From contig DLCG01000008.1 in assembly GCA_002480495.1 (NCBI GenBank), positions 488,438 through 552,437 on the forward strand: a stretch of 64,000 nt of DNA, read 5' to 3'. Under the pieces are notes generated by a model, which was given only the letters and a program-made list of their open reading frames with translations, was not told the origin of the DNA and did no database searches. Shown here in pieces: positions 47,498 through 56,308 of the stretch (positions are counted from its first letter, which is position 1; each line of letters begins with the position of its first letter). The DNA comes from Rhodobiaceae bacterium UBA7804 (lineage in GTDB: Bacteria > Pseudomonadota > Alphaproteobacteria > Parvibaculales > Parvibaculaceae). A program made the translations under genes and the position numbers.

Positions 47498-49627
47498 ATG
47501 AAAAATTCCATCCGGCGTTCGGGCGTGGCGTTGGCCGCGCTCCTTTCCGCATTCGTCACCTCCGCACAGGCGGTGGACGAAGGAGCCGTCGCCCTTCCCG
47601 AGATCGTCGTTGAGGGCGAAGATCTCACCAACCCCTTCTCCGGCCTCGCCGATCCCGCCTTTCCCCATGGCACGCTCACCGTGCCTGGCGTCGCGGAAGC
47701 GCAGCGCGAAATGTCGCTCATTCCGGGCGCCGTCTCCGTTGTTCCGGCCGCGCGTTATCAGGACCTCTATGCGCATAATTTCGAGGACGTGATGGACTTC
47801 ACGCCCGGCGTCTATGCGCGCAAGCGCTTCGGCGCGGAGGTGCGCCTCTCCATTCGCGGCTCCGGGCTCTCGCGCTCCTTCCATATGCGCGGCCTCGAAA
47901 TCCTGCAGGACGGCATTCCCTACAACCTCGCGGACGGCTCGGCCGACTTTCAGGAGATCGATCCGCTCATCGCCCAGCACATCGAAGTCTACAAAGGCGG
48001 CAACGGCCTACGCTTCGGTTCGGCGACGCTTGGCGGCGCGGTCAACTTCGTGACGCCCACGGCCTATACGGCTGAAGCGGAAAACCTCGTTCGCCTGGAA
48101 GGCGGCAGCTACGGCACCGCCCGCATCCATACGCAAACCGCGCGCATCGTCGGCAATACGGATTTCTTCGCCGCCATGAGCGCCAATCACGTGGATGGCT
48201 TCCGTCAGCAGGAGACGGAAGAAAGTATCCGCTTCTCGGGCAATCTCGGGCATCGTTTCAACGAGGCGGTGGAGACGCGTTTCTATCTCACCACCAACAT
48301 CGTCGATCAGGAAATGCCGGGCACACTGACGCTCGCCCAGGCCGAAAGCGATCCGGAGCTAGCCAATCCCGGCAACATAGCCCTCAACCAGCAACGCAAT
48401 GTCCGCTCCGTCCGCTTCGCGAACAAGACGACATTCGCACTCGATGAGAGCTCGACCCTCGATCTGGGCGGCTATGTCGGCTACAAGCGCCTCTATCACC
48501 CGATCTTCCGCGTGCTCGACTATCGCGGGCCGCTCGCCGGCCTCTTCGCCCGCTACAACTCGGAAGGAAGTCTCGCCGGCCATCGTAACATCCTCACCAT
48601 CGGCGGTGATCTTTCCTGGGGCGAAGTGGAGGCGAAGCAATATACGAATGTCGGCGGCTCGCGCGCCGGTCTTGTCGCCAGCGGCACGCAATCGGCCGCG
48701 AACTTCAAGCTCTATGCGGAAAACAAGTTCTATGTCGTGGAGGATGTGGCGCTTGTGGGCGGCCTTCAGGCCATTCACTCCTACCGCAAGTTCACCAATG
48801 ATTTCACGCCCGCGCAGAGCGATGCGACGGACTTCTCCTCGCTGAGCCCCAAGGCAGGCGTCCTCTGGGACGTGGCGGAGACGGCGCAGGTCTATGGCAA
48901 TGTCACGCGCAGCTATGAGCCGCCAACCTTCTCCGAACTCGTACAGGCGACGGTCTTCCAGTTCGTTCCGCTCGATCCGCAACGCGCTGTCACGGCGGAA
49001 ATCGGCACGCGCGGCGCGACGAAGAATGTCGCGTGGGATGTCGCGCTTTACCGCGCCTGGGTGAAAGGCGAACTCATCAACTACACGGTGAGCCCCAGCA
49101 TTCCCGCTTCGACCTTCAACGCGGACGAGACGATCCATCAGGGCATCGAGGCCTCGCTCACGCTCGATGTCGGCGCGTGGGGATTGCGCAAGGTTCTCGG
49201 CAGCGACCGGCTGCTGCTCGAACAGGCCTACATGTATAGCGACTTCGCCTTCGATGGCGACGCGACCTATGGCGACAACAAGCTCGCGGGCATGCCGCCT
49301 CACGTCTATGTCGCCGCACTTCGCTACAAGTCGATCGGCGCAAACGGTCTCGGCTGGGACATCGCGCCGAAAGTCGAATGGGTGCCGAATGGCGGCCATG
49401 TCGATTATGCGAACCGCCTCGAAGCGCCCGGCTACACGACGATCGGTGTGGAAGGCGGCGTGGACCTCGCGAAGGGCGTTCGTCTTTTCGTCGATGCCCG
49501 CAACCTGACCGACCGCAACTACATCTCGACATACAGCAACATCACCGATGCGGCGCTCGCTGCGACCAACGTCTTCTATCCCGGCGAGGGCAGAAGCGTG
49601 TTCGCGGGCCTGAAGGTCGCGTTCTGA
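47498..49627 (+). CDS. TonB-dependent receptor, probable copper receptor
   Basis: Outer-membrane receptor of 709 residues with a signal peptide (about 1-25), a plug domain (about 70-190) and a barrel ending in GLKVAF. The plug has the landmark FHMRGLEILQDGIPYNLADGS. It sits between a DUF2946 gene and a YcnI-like DUF1775 gene, the same arrangement as copper-uptake loci in proteobacteria, so copper or a copper chelate is the likeliest cargo. That is inference from neighbours, since the sequence itself does not reveal the ligand. It is not closely related to the BtuB-like receptor, and there is no riboswitch in its 83-bp leader. Confidence 0.88.
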   Translation: MKNSIRRSGVALAALLSAFVTSAQAVDEGAVALPEIVVEGEDLTNPFSGLADPAFPHGTLTVPGVAEAQREMSLIPGAVSVVPAARYQDLYAHNFEDVMDFTPGVYARKRFGAEVRLSIRGSGLSRSFHMRGLEILQDGIPYNLADGSADFQEIDPLIAQHIEVYKGGNGLRFGSATLGGAVNFVTPTAYTAEAENLVRLEGGSYGTARIHTQTARIVGNTDFFAAMSANHVDGFRQQETEESIRFSGNLGHRFNEAVETRFYLTTNIVDQEMPGTLTLAQAESDPELANPGNIALNQQRNVRSVRFANKTTFALDESSTLDLGGYVGYKRLYHPIFRVLDYRGPLAGLFARYNSEGSLAGHRNILTIGGDLSWGEVEAKQYTNVGGSRAGLVASGTQSAANFKLYAENKFYVVEDVALVGGLQAIHSYRKFTNDFTPAQSDATDFSSLSPKAGVLWDVAETAQVYGNVTRSYEPPTFSELVQATVFQFVPLDPQRAVTAEIGTRGATKNVAWDVALYRAWVKGELINYTVSPSIPASTFNADETIHQGIEASLTLDVGAWGLRKVLGSDRLLLEQAYMYSDFAFDGDATYGDNKLAGMPPHVYVAALRYKSIGANGLGWDIAPKVEWVPNGGHVDYANRLEAPGYTTIGVEGGVDLAKGVRLFVDARNLTDRNYISTYSNITDAALAATNVFYPGEGRSVFAGLKVAF

Positions 49628-49637
49628 CAACAACAAC

Positions 49638-49739
49638 CGTCATTGCGAGGAGGCGAAGCCGACGAAGCAATCCAGAGCCGCTTGCTCTGAACTCGCTGCC
49701 CCTGGATTGCTTCTCTCGCCATGCTCGCTCGCAATGATG
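49638..49739. repeat. Dispersed palindromic repeat, copy 1
   Basis: About 102 bp forming one long imperfect hairpin. The left arm starts CGTCATTGCGAGGAGGCGAA and the right arm ends CTCGCTCGCAATGATG, with a CAATCCAG/CTGGATTG inner pairing. A second copy is at 59739-59841. It sits between the TonB receptor and the YcnI-like gene and is a non-coding intergenic element of the type found in many copies in bacterial genomes. Confidence 0.8.
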
Positions 49740-49755
49740 CAAATGGAGAAACCGG

Positions 49756-50292
49756 ATGAAACTCTCTAAGCTCTCGCTTTCCCTGCTGGGCACTCTTGCC
49801 CTCGTCTCGCCCGCCGCGGCGCATGTCGTCCTCGACCAGCCGATGGCGAATGCAGGCACCTATTACAAGGCCGTCTTCCGCGTCCCGCATGGCTGCGAAG
49901 GATCGCCGACCACCTCCATTTCGGTCCGCATTCCGGAAGGCGTCATCTCCGTGAAGCCGCAGCCCAAGCAGGGCTGGTCGGTGAAGACGGAAACCGCTCC
50001 TTACGCGAAATCCTATGAGAATCATGGCAAGCAGATCTCGGAGGGCGTGGTCAGGGTCACATGGGAGGGCGGCCCCCTTCCGGACGACATGTTCGACGAA
50101 TTCGCGCTCATGATGAAGCTGCCCGACGACAAGGAGACGATGATGCTCTTCTTCCCCGTGGAGCAGACTTGCGCGAAAGGCTCCACCGCCTGGGACGAAT
50201 TCCCGGCGCCCGGCGCCGATCCGCACTCGCTGGCGCGTCCCGCGCCTTCGCTGATGCTGCATCAGGGGGATGCTCACACCCATCACCATTGA
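49756..50292 (+). CDS. YcnI-like copper-binding protein (DUF1775)
   Basis: Exported protein of 178 residues. The signal peptide ends in SPAAA|H, so the mature protein would begin with His23 (HVVLDQP). In the YcnI family the N-terminal histidine is part of the Cu(II) site, with a tryptophan and acidic residues. Trp residues in KQGWSVKT and STAWDEF and the conserved YYKAVFRVPHGCEGS fit the family. A His-rich tail (HQGDAHTHHH) may add metal binding. It is separated from the TonB receptor by a palindromic repeat. A copper chaperone role in the periplasm is likely. ATG 49756 has AATGGAGAAACCGG upstream. Confidence 0.87.
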   Translation: MKLSKLSLSLLGTLALVSPAAAHVVLDQPMANAGTYYKAVFRVPHGCEGSPTTSISVRIPEGVISVKPQPKQGWSVKTETAPYAKSYENHGKQISEGVVRVTWEGGPLPDDMFDEFALMMKLPDDKETMMLFFPVEQTCAKGSTAWDEFPAPGADPHSLARPAPSLMLHQGDAHTHHH

Positions 50293-50349
50293 TGCTTCCC
50301 CGTACCTATCTGCTAGTCTCCTTCCAGACGAATGATGAGGAGGAAAGCA

Positions 50350-51585
50350 ATGGGCGCGACGCTGCCGAAACAGGGCACCGAATGGAGCAAGCTCAAGACC
50401 GAGATGGAGACGCGCGGCTCCCATGACGTCAAATGGCGTGAAGGGAAGACCGCCGTCTACGTCTTCAATGCCGGTCCGGATGTCGCGGAGGTCCAGAAAG
50501 AGGCCTACACGATGTTCATGTCGGAAAACGGCCTCGGCCCGATGGCCTTTCCGAGCCTGAAACAGATGGAGGAGGAAGTGGTCCAGATGGGCCTCGGCCT
50601 TCTCCACGGGCCGGAAGGCGCCGCGGGCAACATCACCTCCGGCGGCACCGACTCGATCACCATGGCCGTGAAGACCGCGCGCGACTTTGCGCGCGCCGAG
50701 CGTGGCGTTCAGGGCCAGTGCAACATCGTCGCGCCCTGGTCCGCGCATCCCGCCTTCGACAAGGCGGCGAAGATGATGGAGATCGAGATCAGGCGCGTCC
50801 CCTGTACCGATCTTCTGGCCGATGTCGCTGCGATGGAAGACGCCGTGGACGGCAACACCATCATGATCGTCGGCTCCGCGCCCTGCTTTCCCTTTGGCCT
50901 CATCGACCCCATCGAAAAGCTCGGCGCACTCGCCGAGAAGAAGAAGCTCTGGCTTCATGTCGATGCCTGCGTCGGCGGCTATATCGCGCCTTTCGTGCGC
51001 ATGAATGGCGGCGACGTGCCTCCCTTCGATTTCGAGGTGCCGGACGTCATGTCCATGTCGGCCGACCTCCACAAATACGGCTATTGCGCCAAGGGGGCGT
51101 CTACCGTTCTCTTCCGCTCCGAAGAACTGCGTTCGCACATGATCTTCGATTGCGCGGACTGGCCGGGCGGGCGCATGGTCACGCCGACGCTCGCAGGCAC
51201 GCGGCCGGGCGGCGCCATCGCCGCGGCATGGGCGGTGATGAATTTCCTCGGGGAGGAAGGCTACCGCGCGAAGCACCGGCAGGTGACGAATGCGCGCGAG
51301 GCCGTGGAGGCAGGCGTCGCCAGGCTCGGCTTCCGCGTGCTCGGCCGTCCGCAACTCGGGATCGTCTCCTTCACCCATGACGAAGTCGATCCCTTCGCCG
51401 TCTGGGGCAAGCTTTTCGAGCGCGGCTGGTTCACCAGCCTCACCACCGAGCCCAAGGGCCTCCATCTCATGCTCTCGCCCTTCCATGAGAGCGTGACCGG
51501 CACCTACCTCTCCGATCTCGAATGGGCGCTCGGCGAGGTAAAGGCGGGTAACGAGGGCAAGAAGCGCGAAGCGCGCTACAGCTAG
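50350..51585 (+). CDS. PLP-dependent decarboxylase/lyase (group II; S1P-lyase-like)
   Basis: Fold-type I PLP enzyme of 411 residues. The Schiff-base lysine is Lys242 in SADLHKYGYCAKG. The cofactor-binding Asp205 is in LHVDACVGG, and GGTDSITMAVK binds the phosphate. The pattern, with AGNITSGGTDSI near 92-103, is closer to sphingosine-1-phosphate lyase and glutamate/tyrosine decarboxylase-like proteins than to aminotransferases. There is no N-terminal membrane helix. ATG 50350 has GAGGAGGA upstream. A sulfatase follows 36 bp after its stop. The substrate is unknown; a phospho-amino-alcohol is one idea given the S1P-lyase likeness. Confidence 0.85.
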   Translation: MGATLPKQGTEWSKLKTEMETRGSHDVKWREGKTAVYVFNAGPDVAEVQKEAYTMFMSENGLGPMAFPSLKQMEEEVVQMGLGLLHGPEGAAGNITSGGTDSITMAVKTARDFARAERGVQGQCNIVAPWSAHPAFDKAAKMMEIEIRRVPCTDLLADVAAMEDAVDGNTIMIVGSAPCFPFGLIDPIEKLGALAEKKKLWLHVDACVGGYIAPFVRMNGGDVPPFDFEVPDVMSMSADLHKYGYCAKGASTVLFRSEELRSHMIFDCADWPGGRMVTPTLAGTRPGGAIAAAWAVMNFLGEEGYRAKHRQVTNAREAVEAGVARLGFRVLGRPQLGIVSFTHDEVDPFAVWGKLFERGWFTSLTTEPKGLHLMLSPFHESVTGTYLSDLEWALGEVKAGNEGKKREARYS

Positions 51586-51620
51586 CGCTCCGGATGGAGG
51601 CCATTACCGGGATAGGACCG

Positions 51621-53036
51621 ATGAAAACGCCGAACATACTGATGATCATGACCGATCAGCAGCGTGCCGACTCGATGGGCTATGCCGGGAACAAGCCGTC
51701 CGACACCCCAAATCTCGACCGGCTGGCCCGGCAAGGCGCGATCTTCGAGAATGCCTATAGCAGCTCGACCTCCTGCGTTCCGGCCCGCTCGTCCCTGATG
51801 ACGGGTTTGCTGCCGCACCGCGTACCGACCGTGGATTCCAACGGACGGAAATCGGCCGGCTTGGGTCTATCTCTCAAACCCGGGCAATGGACGATTGCCC
51901 GGGCCCTGCGCGATGCAGGATATGAGACCGCTCTTTTCGGCAAGATGCATTTCCATCCCATGCATGCGGATCACGGTTTCGACGTGATGCATATGTGCGA
52001 ACATCTTCCTGCCGGCTATGCCGAAAACGCCGAGGACGACTATCGCAAGTGGCTGACATCGACCGGTCGCGAAGATACCCGTTTCGTGCGGGCTTCGACG
52101 CCGAGACCTTTCCCCTACGAAGCGGAATACCACCCGACCAACTGGATAAAGAGACACAGTCTCGATTTCCTTGGCAATCGGGATTCGTCCGTTCCCTATT
52201 TCGCCATCATTTCCTTCACCGCTCCGCACACACCCTACGATCCGCCGGAACCCTATGCGTCCATGTACCGGCCGGAAGAGCAGGAAATCCCCGCAAAGGG
52301 CATTGAGGTCAATGCAGGCCTGCCTGCCCCCCTTCTCGACGCGGTCATGGCCGAGGGAAATCGGCGGTCCCTCACGCCGCGGCGTGTAAAGGAACACACG
52401 GAATTGCACGTGCGCGAGGTGCTGGCCGCCATTCGCGCTTCCATCAACTGCATTGACGCTGCAATCGGCGAAGTGATGGAGAAGGTCGATCTGAACAACA
52501 CAATCGTCTTCTTCCTGTCGGATCATGGAGACTATGGCGGCCATCGCGGTCTACTAGGGAAGACCCCCTGGATTCCCTTCGATGACCTGATCCATGTGCC
52601 ATTTTTCGCGGTGGGCGCAGGCGTTACCCCCGGAAGGCGTATCCGGGAACCCGTGCAGAGTTTCGACTATGTGGCGACGGCCCTCGAATACGCGGCGCTG
52701 GAGCCTCCGGTAGCCGACATGGAGTCGGCCAGCCTCCTTCCCCTGCTGAAAGGCGCCGCACCCGACAATGACCGTCCCGTCTTTTCCGGCACTCTCGAAG
52801 GGTGGCCGATGATCCGGCGAGGCCGGTTCAAGGACATCTGGCACTCGGGATATGACGTACACGCATTATTCGATCTCGAATCCGATCCGGACGAAAGCGT
52901 CAATCTGGCCGAAGATCCGGCTTATGCCTCGCTGATTGCCGAGAACACGAAAATCCTCAAAGCCATTCTGGCCAAGCAACCCGTGAGCGAGCCGGACAAC
53001 GGCGCCGCCGCGTTCCGCAAGGCATCCGGACGCTAG
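51621..53036 (+). CDS. Type I sulfatase (alkaline-phosphatase superfamily)
   Basis: Sulfatase of 471 residues. The activating motif is Cys52-Val-Pro-Ala-Arg56 (C-x-P-x-R; Cys is converted to formylglycine by an FGE-type enzyme). Metal ligands are visible in IMTDQQRADS (Asp) and FLSDHGDYGGH (Asp and His). There is no signal peptide, which suggests cytosolic action on an imported sulfate ester. ATG 51621 (MKTPNILMIM) is preferred as the natural N-terminus. ATG 51594 is an alternative. It lies 36 bp after the PLP enzyme on the same strand, so they are probably cotranscribed. Choline sulfate or aryl/alkyl sulfate esters are possible substrates. Confidence 0.92.
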   Translation: MKTPNILMIMTDQQRADSMGYAGNKPSDTPNLDRLARQGAIFENAYSSSTSCVPARSSLMTGLLPHRVPTVDSNGRKSAGLGLSLKPGQWTIARALRDAGYETALFGKMHFHPMHADHGFDVMHMCEHLPAGYAENAEDDYRKWLTSTGREDTRFVRASTPRPFPYEAEYHPTNWIKRHSLDFLGNRDSSVPYFAIISFTAPHTPYDPPEPYASMYRPEEQEIPAKGIEVNAGLPAPLLDAVMAEGNRRSLTPRRVKEHTELHVREVLAAIRASINCIDAAIGEVMEKVDLNNTIVFFLSDHGDYGGHRGLLGKTPWIPFDDLIHVPFFAVGAGVTPGRRIREPVQSFDYVATALEYAALEPPVADMESASLLPLLKGAAPDNDRPVFSGTLEGWPMIRRGRFKDIWHSGYDVHALFDLESDPDESVNLAEDPAYASLIAENTKILKAILAKQPVSEPDNGAAAFRKASGR

Positions 53037-53065
53037 CCGGGCGAACTCCGATGATTCCGGAAAGA

Positions 53066-53106
53066 AGAACCCGCCTCTCCGGGGGGAGGAGAAGCGGGTT
53101 CTCTTA
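53066..53106 (+). terminator. Terminator after sulfatase
   Basis: Stem AGAACCCGC (53066-53074) and GCGGGTTCT (53094-53102), with an inner CTCTCC/GGAGGAG stem. The T tract is weak (TCTTACT). Confidence 0.65.
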
Positions 53107-53157
53107 CTCATACGCAACCAGCCATCGGGGACGCATGAAAAACGTGCAGCAGGCCGA

Positions 53158-53349
53158 TTAGTTCCCGGTCGCGTCGTCCACGTCCTCGCCCATTTCCTCG
53201 GCCGGGCCGTCGTCGAACATCGAACCCTGATCCGTGGCCTGATCGATTTCCTCGCCCGCTTCTTCCATCGGGCCTTCGTCGTCGCACGCCGCCAGGCCGC
53301 CCGCGAGCGGGAGGATGAGGGCGATACCGAAGAGAGTCTTGCGCAACAT
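53158..53349 (-). CDS. Small acidic lipoprotein, 63 residues
   Basis: Short exported protein with a lipoprotein signal (MLRKTLFGIALILPLAGG) ending in a clear lipobox LAAC before a strongly acidic mature chain (DDEGPMEEAGEEIDQAT through VDDATGN). ATG 53349 has GGAG 8 nt upstream. After removal of the signal the mature product is about 42 residues, nearly all Asp, Glu, Gly, Ala and Thr. This resembles entericidin-like or small unstructured envelope lipoproteins. It is transcribed alone between a convergent sulfatase and a divergent acyl-CoA ligase. Confidence 0.75.
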   Translation of the reverse strand: MLRKTLFGIALILPLAGGLAACDDEGPMEEAGEEIDQATDQGSMFDDGPAEEMGEDVDDATGN

Positions 53350-53617
53350 GGATGGTCTCCGTCCTTTGTGACAGGTCCGGCGCGAAAGGCGCCGGGACTT
53401 TGAAGGCAGGCGGCCTGCCGCCGTGCCGGGTCGGGAATGAGAACGCCCGGTTTTCATCCGGGTTCCATCGCGGTTCCATAAAGTGCCTGACGCAAGGGAA
53501 GGCCTGCCCGTTTCCGCTCCCTCCCGATTGCGGCGTGCGGAGCCCCGATTGACGTTTTCCGGGACGCCGCTGCTGCTACACTCATCTCAAACAACAGAGT
53601 CACCTGGGGAGGAGACG

Positions 53618-55168
53618 ATGGGCGGAGCAAAGATCATTTCGGGCGCGCGTGTGGCGGAGAATGCCGCGCTTCAGGAGCGGGCGGCCCGTGCGGCAAGCGG
53701 CTTCAGGAGCCTCGGCATCGGGCCGGGCGATGTGGTGGCGGTCTATCTGAGGAACGACTTTCCTTTCATGGAAGCATCAGCCGCGGCGGGCCTGGTCGGC
53801 GCCTATTCGACGCCCGTCAACTGGCACAATTCGCCGGACGAGGCGCGTTACATCTTCGAGAATTCCGGCGCGAAGGCGATCGTGATCCATGCTGACCTCT
53901 ATCGCGGCATCGAGAAGGCGATCCCGGCGGACGTGCCCGTCTTCGTGGTCGAAACGCCGCCCGAGATCGTTTCCGCCTATGGGCTGTCGCCCGCCGATGC
54001 GAAACTTCCCGGCGGCGCGACAAGCTGGGATGAATGGCTCGCGCAGTTCCCGCCCATCGAGGCAGGCCCCGCCGAAGCGCCGGGCTCCATGATCTACACT
54101 TCGGGAACGACCGGGCACCCGAAGGGCGTGCGCCGTTCGCCGCCGACGCCCGAACAGGCGGTCGCCTGGGCGTCGATCATCGGCAAGGTGATGGGCTTCA
54201 ATCCGGCCTATGGCGAGCCGCAGGAGATGGTCACCGTCATCACCGGCCCGATGTACCACTCCGCGCCCAATGCCTATGGGCTCTACGCTTTCCGCGTCGG
54301 CGCGAACATTATCCTGCAGCCGCGCTTCGATCCGGAAGAGCTGTTGGAGATGATCGAGCGCCACAAGGTCACGCATCTCCACATGGTGCCGACCATGTTC
54401 GTGCGCCTGTTGAAGCTCCCCGACGAGGTGAAGAAGAAATACGACCTCTCCTCGCTCCGCTTCGTCGTCCATGCGGCCGCGCCCTGTCCGGTCCATGTGA
54501 AGCAGGCCATGATCGAGTGGTGGGGCCCGGTCATCAACGAATATTACGGCGGCACGGAAACGGGCGCCGTCGTCTTCTGCAACTCCGAGGAGTACCTCGC
54601 CCATCCGGGCACCGTCGGCAAGGCGATCGACAATGCGAAGGTTCTCGTGATCGACGAACATGGCAACGAGCTGGCGCGCGGCGCGACCGGCGAGATCGTC
54701 TGCCGCACCTCGACCATTCCCGACTTCACCTATCACGGCGACGACGAGAAACGGCGCAAGTCCGAAAAGGCCGGGCTCATCGCGCTCGGCGATGTCGGCT
54801 ATCTCGACGAGGACGGCTTCCTCTATCTCTGCGACCGCGCCAAGGACATGGTGATCTCCGGCGGCGTGAACATCTATCCCGCCGAGATCGAGGCCGAACT
54901 CCACAAGATGCCTGGCGTCGGCGATTGCGCCGTCTTCGGCATCCCCGACGAGGAATTCGGCGAATCCCTTTGCGCCGTGGTGCAGCCCCAGCCGGGCGTC
55001 ACGCTGAAGGAGGCCGATGTCCGCTCATTCCTGCGCGAGCGGGTGGCCGGCTACAAGGTGCCGAAGAAGGTCGAGTTCCGCTCCGACCTCCCGCGCGAGG
55101 ATTCCGGGAAAATATTCAAGCGGAAGCTTCGCGAACCCTATTGGGAAGCGGCCGGGCGTCGCATCTGA
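53618..55168 (+). CDS. Fatty acyl/aryl-CoA ligase (second ANL-family ligase)
   Basis: AMP-forming acyl-CoA synthetase of 516 residues. YTSGTTGHPKG is at 160-170, NEYYGGTETGAV is the adenylate motif, DRAKDMVISGGVNIYP is the hinge, and REDSGKIFKR contains the catalytic lysine. It is clearly related to the ligase at 1418-2974 (both have RFD/FDAEELLEMIE-type stretches and the THLHMVPTMFVR landmark). The first 10 residues lack the usual extended N-terminus, and the start ATG 53618 has GGGGAGGAGACG upstream, so this short version is probably right. The gene stands alone and ends at a strong terminator. Confidence 0.9.
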   Translation: MGGAKIISGARVAENAALQERAARAASGFRSLGIGPGDVVAVYLRNDFPFMEASAAAGLVGAYSTPVNWHNSPDEARYIFENSGAKAIVIHADLYRGIEKAIPADVPVFVVETPPEIVSAYGLSPADAKLPGGATSWDEWLAQFPPIEAGPAEAPGSMIYTSGTTGHPKGVRRSPPTPEQAVAWASIIGKVMGFNPAYGEPQEMVTVITGPMYHSAPNAYGLYAFRVGANIILQPRFDPEELLEMIERHKVTHLHMVPTMFVRLLKLPDEVKKKYDLSSLRFVVHAAAPCPVHVKQAMIEWWGPVINEYYGGTETGAVVFCNSEEYLAHPGTVGKAIDNAKVLVIDEHGNELARGATGEIVCRTSTIPDFTYHGDDEKRRKSEKAGLIALGDVGYLDEDGFLYLCDRAKDMVISGGVNIYPAEIEAELHKMPGVGDCAVFGIPDEEFGESLCAVVQPQPGVTLKEADVRSFLRERVAGYKVPKKVEFRSDLPREDSGKIFKRKLREPYWEAAGRRI

Positions 55169-55204
55169 CGTTTACCCGGAAAAAGCGGACATCCGGCAAA
55201 GCGG

Positions 55205-55232
55205 AAAGGGGCAGTTTTCTGCCCCTTTTTTT
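55205..55232 (+). terminator. Rho-independent terminator
   Basis: Stem AAAGGGGCAG (55205-55214) and CTGCCCCTTT (55219-55228), loop TTTT, followed by further T residues. Strong and ends the acyl-CoA ligase transcript. Confidence 0.9.
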
Positions 55233-55282
55233 CAGCGACGATGCGGCGGAATGTCCTGCTGCATCGCAATATTTTTACAATC

Positions 55283-55295
55283 TGACATCTTGTCA
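55283..55295. promoter_or_regulatory. Short palindrome in leader of the 73-residue gene
   Basis: TGACA-TCT-TGTCA, a perfect 5-bp inverted repeat in an AT-rich stretch that otherwise looks like a promoter. Candidate operator. It is short, so chance is possible. Confidence 0.35.
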
Positions 55296-55421
55296 GTTTG
55301 TGCAATGCAGCATATCTTTGATTCAGAAAGACAGAAGAATCGCCTGCAAGGCGGCGGCCCCCTCAGGGGGTGGAAACGATCGGGCCGGACTGAGTGTCAT
55401 TCGAAGCAACGAGGTAAGCCC

Positions 55422-55643
55422 ATGACTTCCGCACAGCATCTCGCCTCCCACGTCGCGGCGCATACCAGGTCCCTCAGCGCCGATATCGCCGCCCATGCCG
55501 GGCGTCTCTGGACCGCCGGCAAGTCCGGCGCCGCCAGGGCCACGGACGGTTTCAGCGCTTCCGAAGCGGTCACGGCGGGCGGCTATACGCTGCTTTCGCT
55601 CTACGCCCTCGGCTTCCTGGTCTATATCGCCTCCATCTACTGA
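55422..55643 (+). CDS. Small membrane protein, 73 residues
   Basis: Short protein with an amphipathic alanine- and histidine-rich N-terminal half (TSAQHLASHVAAHTRSLSAD) and a hydrophobic C-terminal segment (about 53-71: GYTLLSLYALGFLVYIASI). This would make it a tail-anchored or single-pass membrane protein. The N-terminal half loosely resembles helical phasin-like sequence but is too short to claim that. ATG 55422 has GAGGTAAGCC upstream. It stands alone between a terminator and a MarR regulator. No family is recognised. Confidence 0.6.
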   Translation: MTSAQHLASHVAAHTRSLSADIAAHAGRLWTAGKSGAARATDGFSASEAVTAGGYTLLSLYALGFLVYIASIY

Positions 55644-55796
55644 TCCCTCCCGCGCGGCGGCACGAATTCCGGGCGCGGCGGTCCTCCGCCGCGCCTACAG
55701 GTCAATTTCACCTGTTCCTGAACACCATAATCATCTTGCCTGAACTAGACGCACACCCATATTATAAGCATTCCTTATTAAGTGGCAGGCAGGCTA

Positions 55797-55816
55797 CCTA
55801 TGTTTGGAAATGTAGG
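55797..55816. promoter_or_regulatory. Candidate MarR operator overlapping the ribosome-binding site
   Basis: Imperfect 9-bp inverted repeat, CCTATGTTT (55797-55805) and AAATGTAGG (55808-55816), 7 of 9 pairs. Its right edge touches the GGGAGG ribosome-binding site of the marR-like gene. Autorepression is the natural reading. Confidence 0.5.
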
Positions 55817-55831
55817 GAGGCAAGAGCGAGC

Positions 55832-56308
55832 ATGAACAAGAACCAGAATCCCGATCGCAGCACAGGCTTCCTTCTGCGCGACAATTCCCGCTTCATGAAG
55901 GTCGCCTTCAACGACCGCGTCAGCGGTCTCACCCAGGCGCAATGGGGCGCGCTGGCGCAGCTCTCGCGCCATGAAGGCCTCAACCAGGTCGGCCTTGCCG
56001 ATCTGCTCGAAGTCCAGCCCATCACCGTAGCGCGCATGATCGACAAGCTCGTCTCGCTCGGCGTGGTGGAGCGTCGCCCCGATCCGAATGACAGGCGCGC
56101 GCAGCAGCTCTTCCTCACCGAAAAGGCGCAGCCGCTGCTGGACCAGATGTGGGAAGCTGGCGACGAGATCCTCGACGAGGCCTATGCGGGCTTCAGCGAC
56201 GAGGAACGGACCGCTTTCATCGACATGCTCGTCCGCATGCGCAGCAATTTGGCGCGCCTCGCACAGGGCGGCCCCCGCAGCCGCAACGTGTTCAGAAAGG
56301 CAAGCTAG
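55832..56308 (+). CDS. MarR-family transcriptional regulator
   Basis: Regulator of 158 residues. The winged helix-turn-helix lies at about 28-105, with LADLLEVQPITVARMIDKLVSLGVVERR as the recognition region and a wing in DPNDRRAQQLFLTEK. The flanking helices form the dimer interface. The ATG has GGGAGG about 10 nt upstream, and an inverted repeat overlaps this leader, so autoregulation is likely. No divergent target gene is present; the target may be the gene itself or a distant operon. The next gene is an ArsR-type regulator 265 bp away. Confidence 0.9.
   Translation: MNKNQNPDRSTGFLLRDNSRFMKVAFNDRVSGLTQAQWGALAQLSRHEGLNQVGLADLLEVQPITVARMIDKLVSLGVVERRPDPNDRRAQQLFLTEKAQPLLDQMWEAGDEILDEAYAGFSDEERTAFIDMLVRMRSNLARLAQGGPRSRNVFRKAS

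Noticed and set aside
49576..51486. Minus-strand open frame of about 636 codons
   Set aside because: Antisense to the PLP enzyme and YcnI-like gene, running through the palindromic repeat; no recognised domain.
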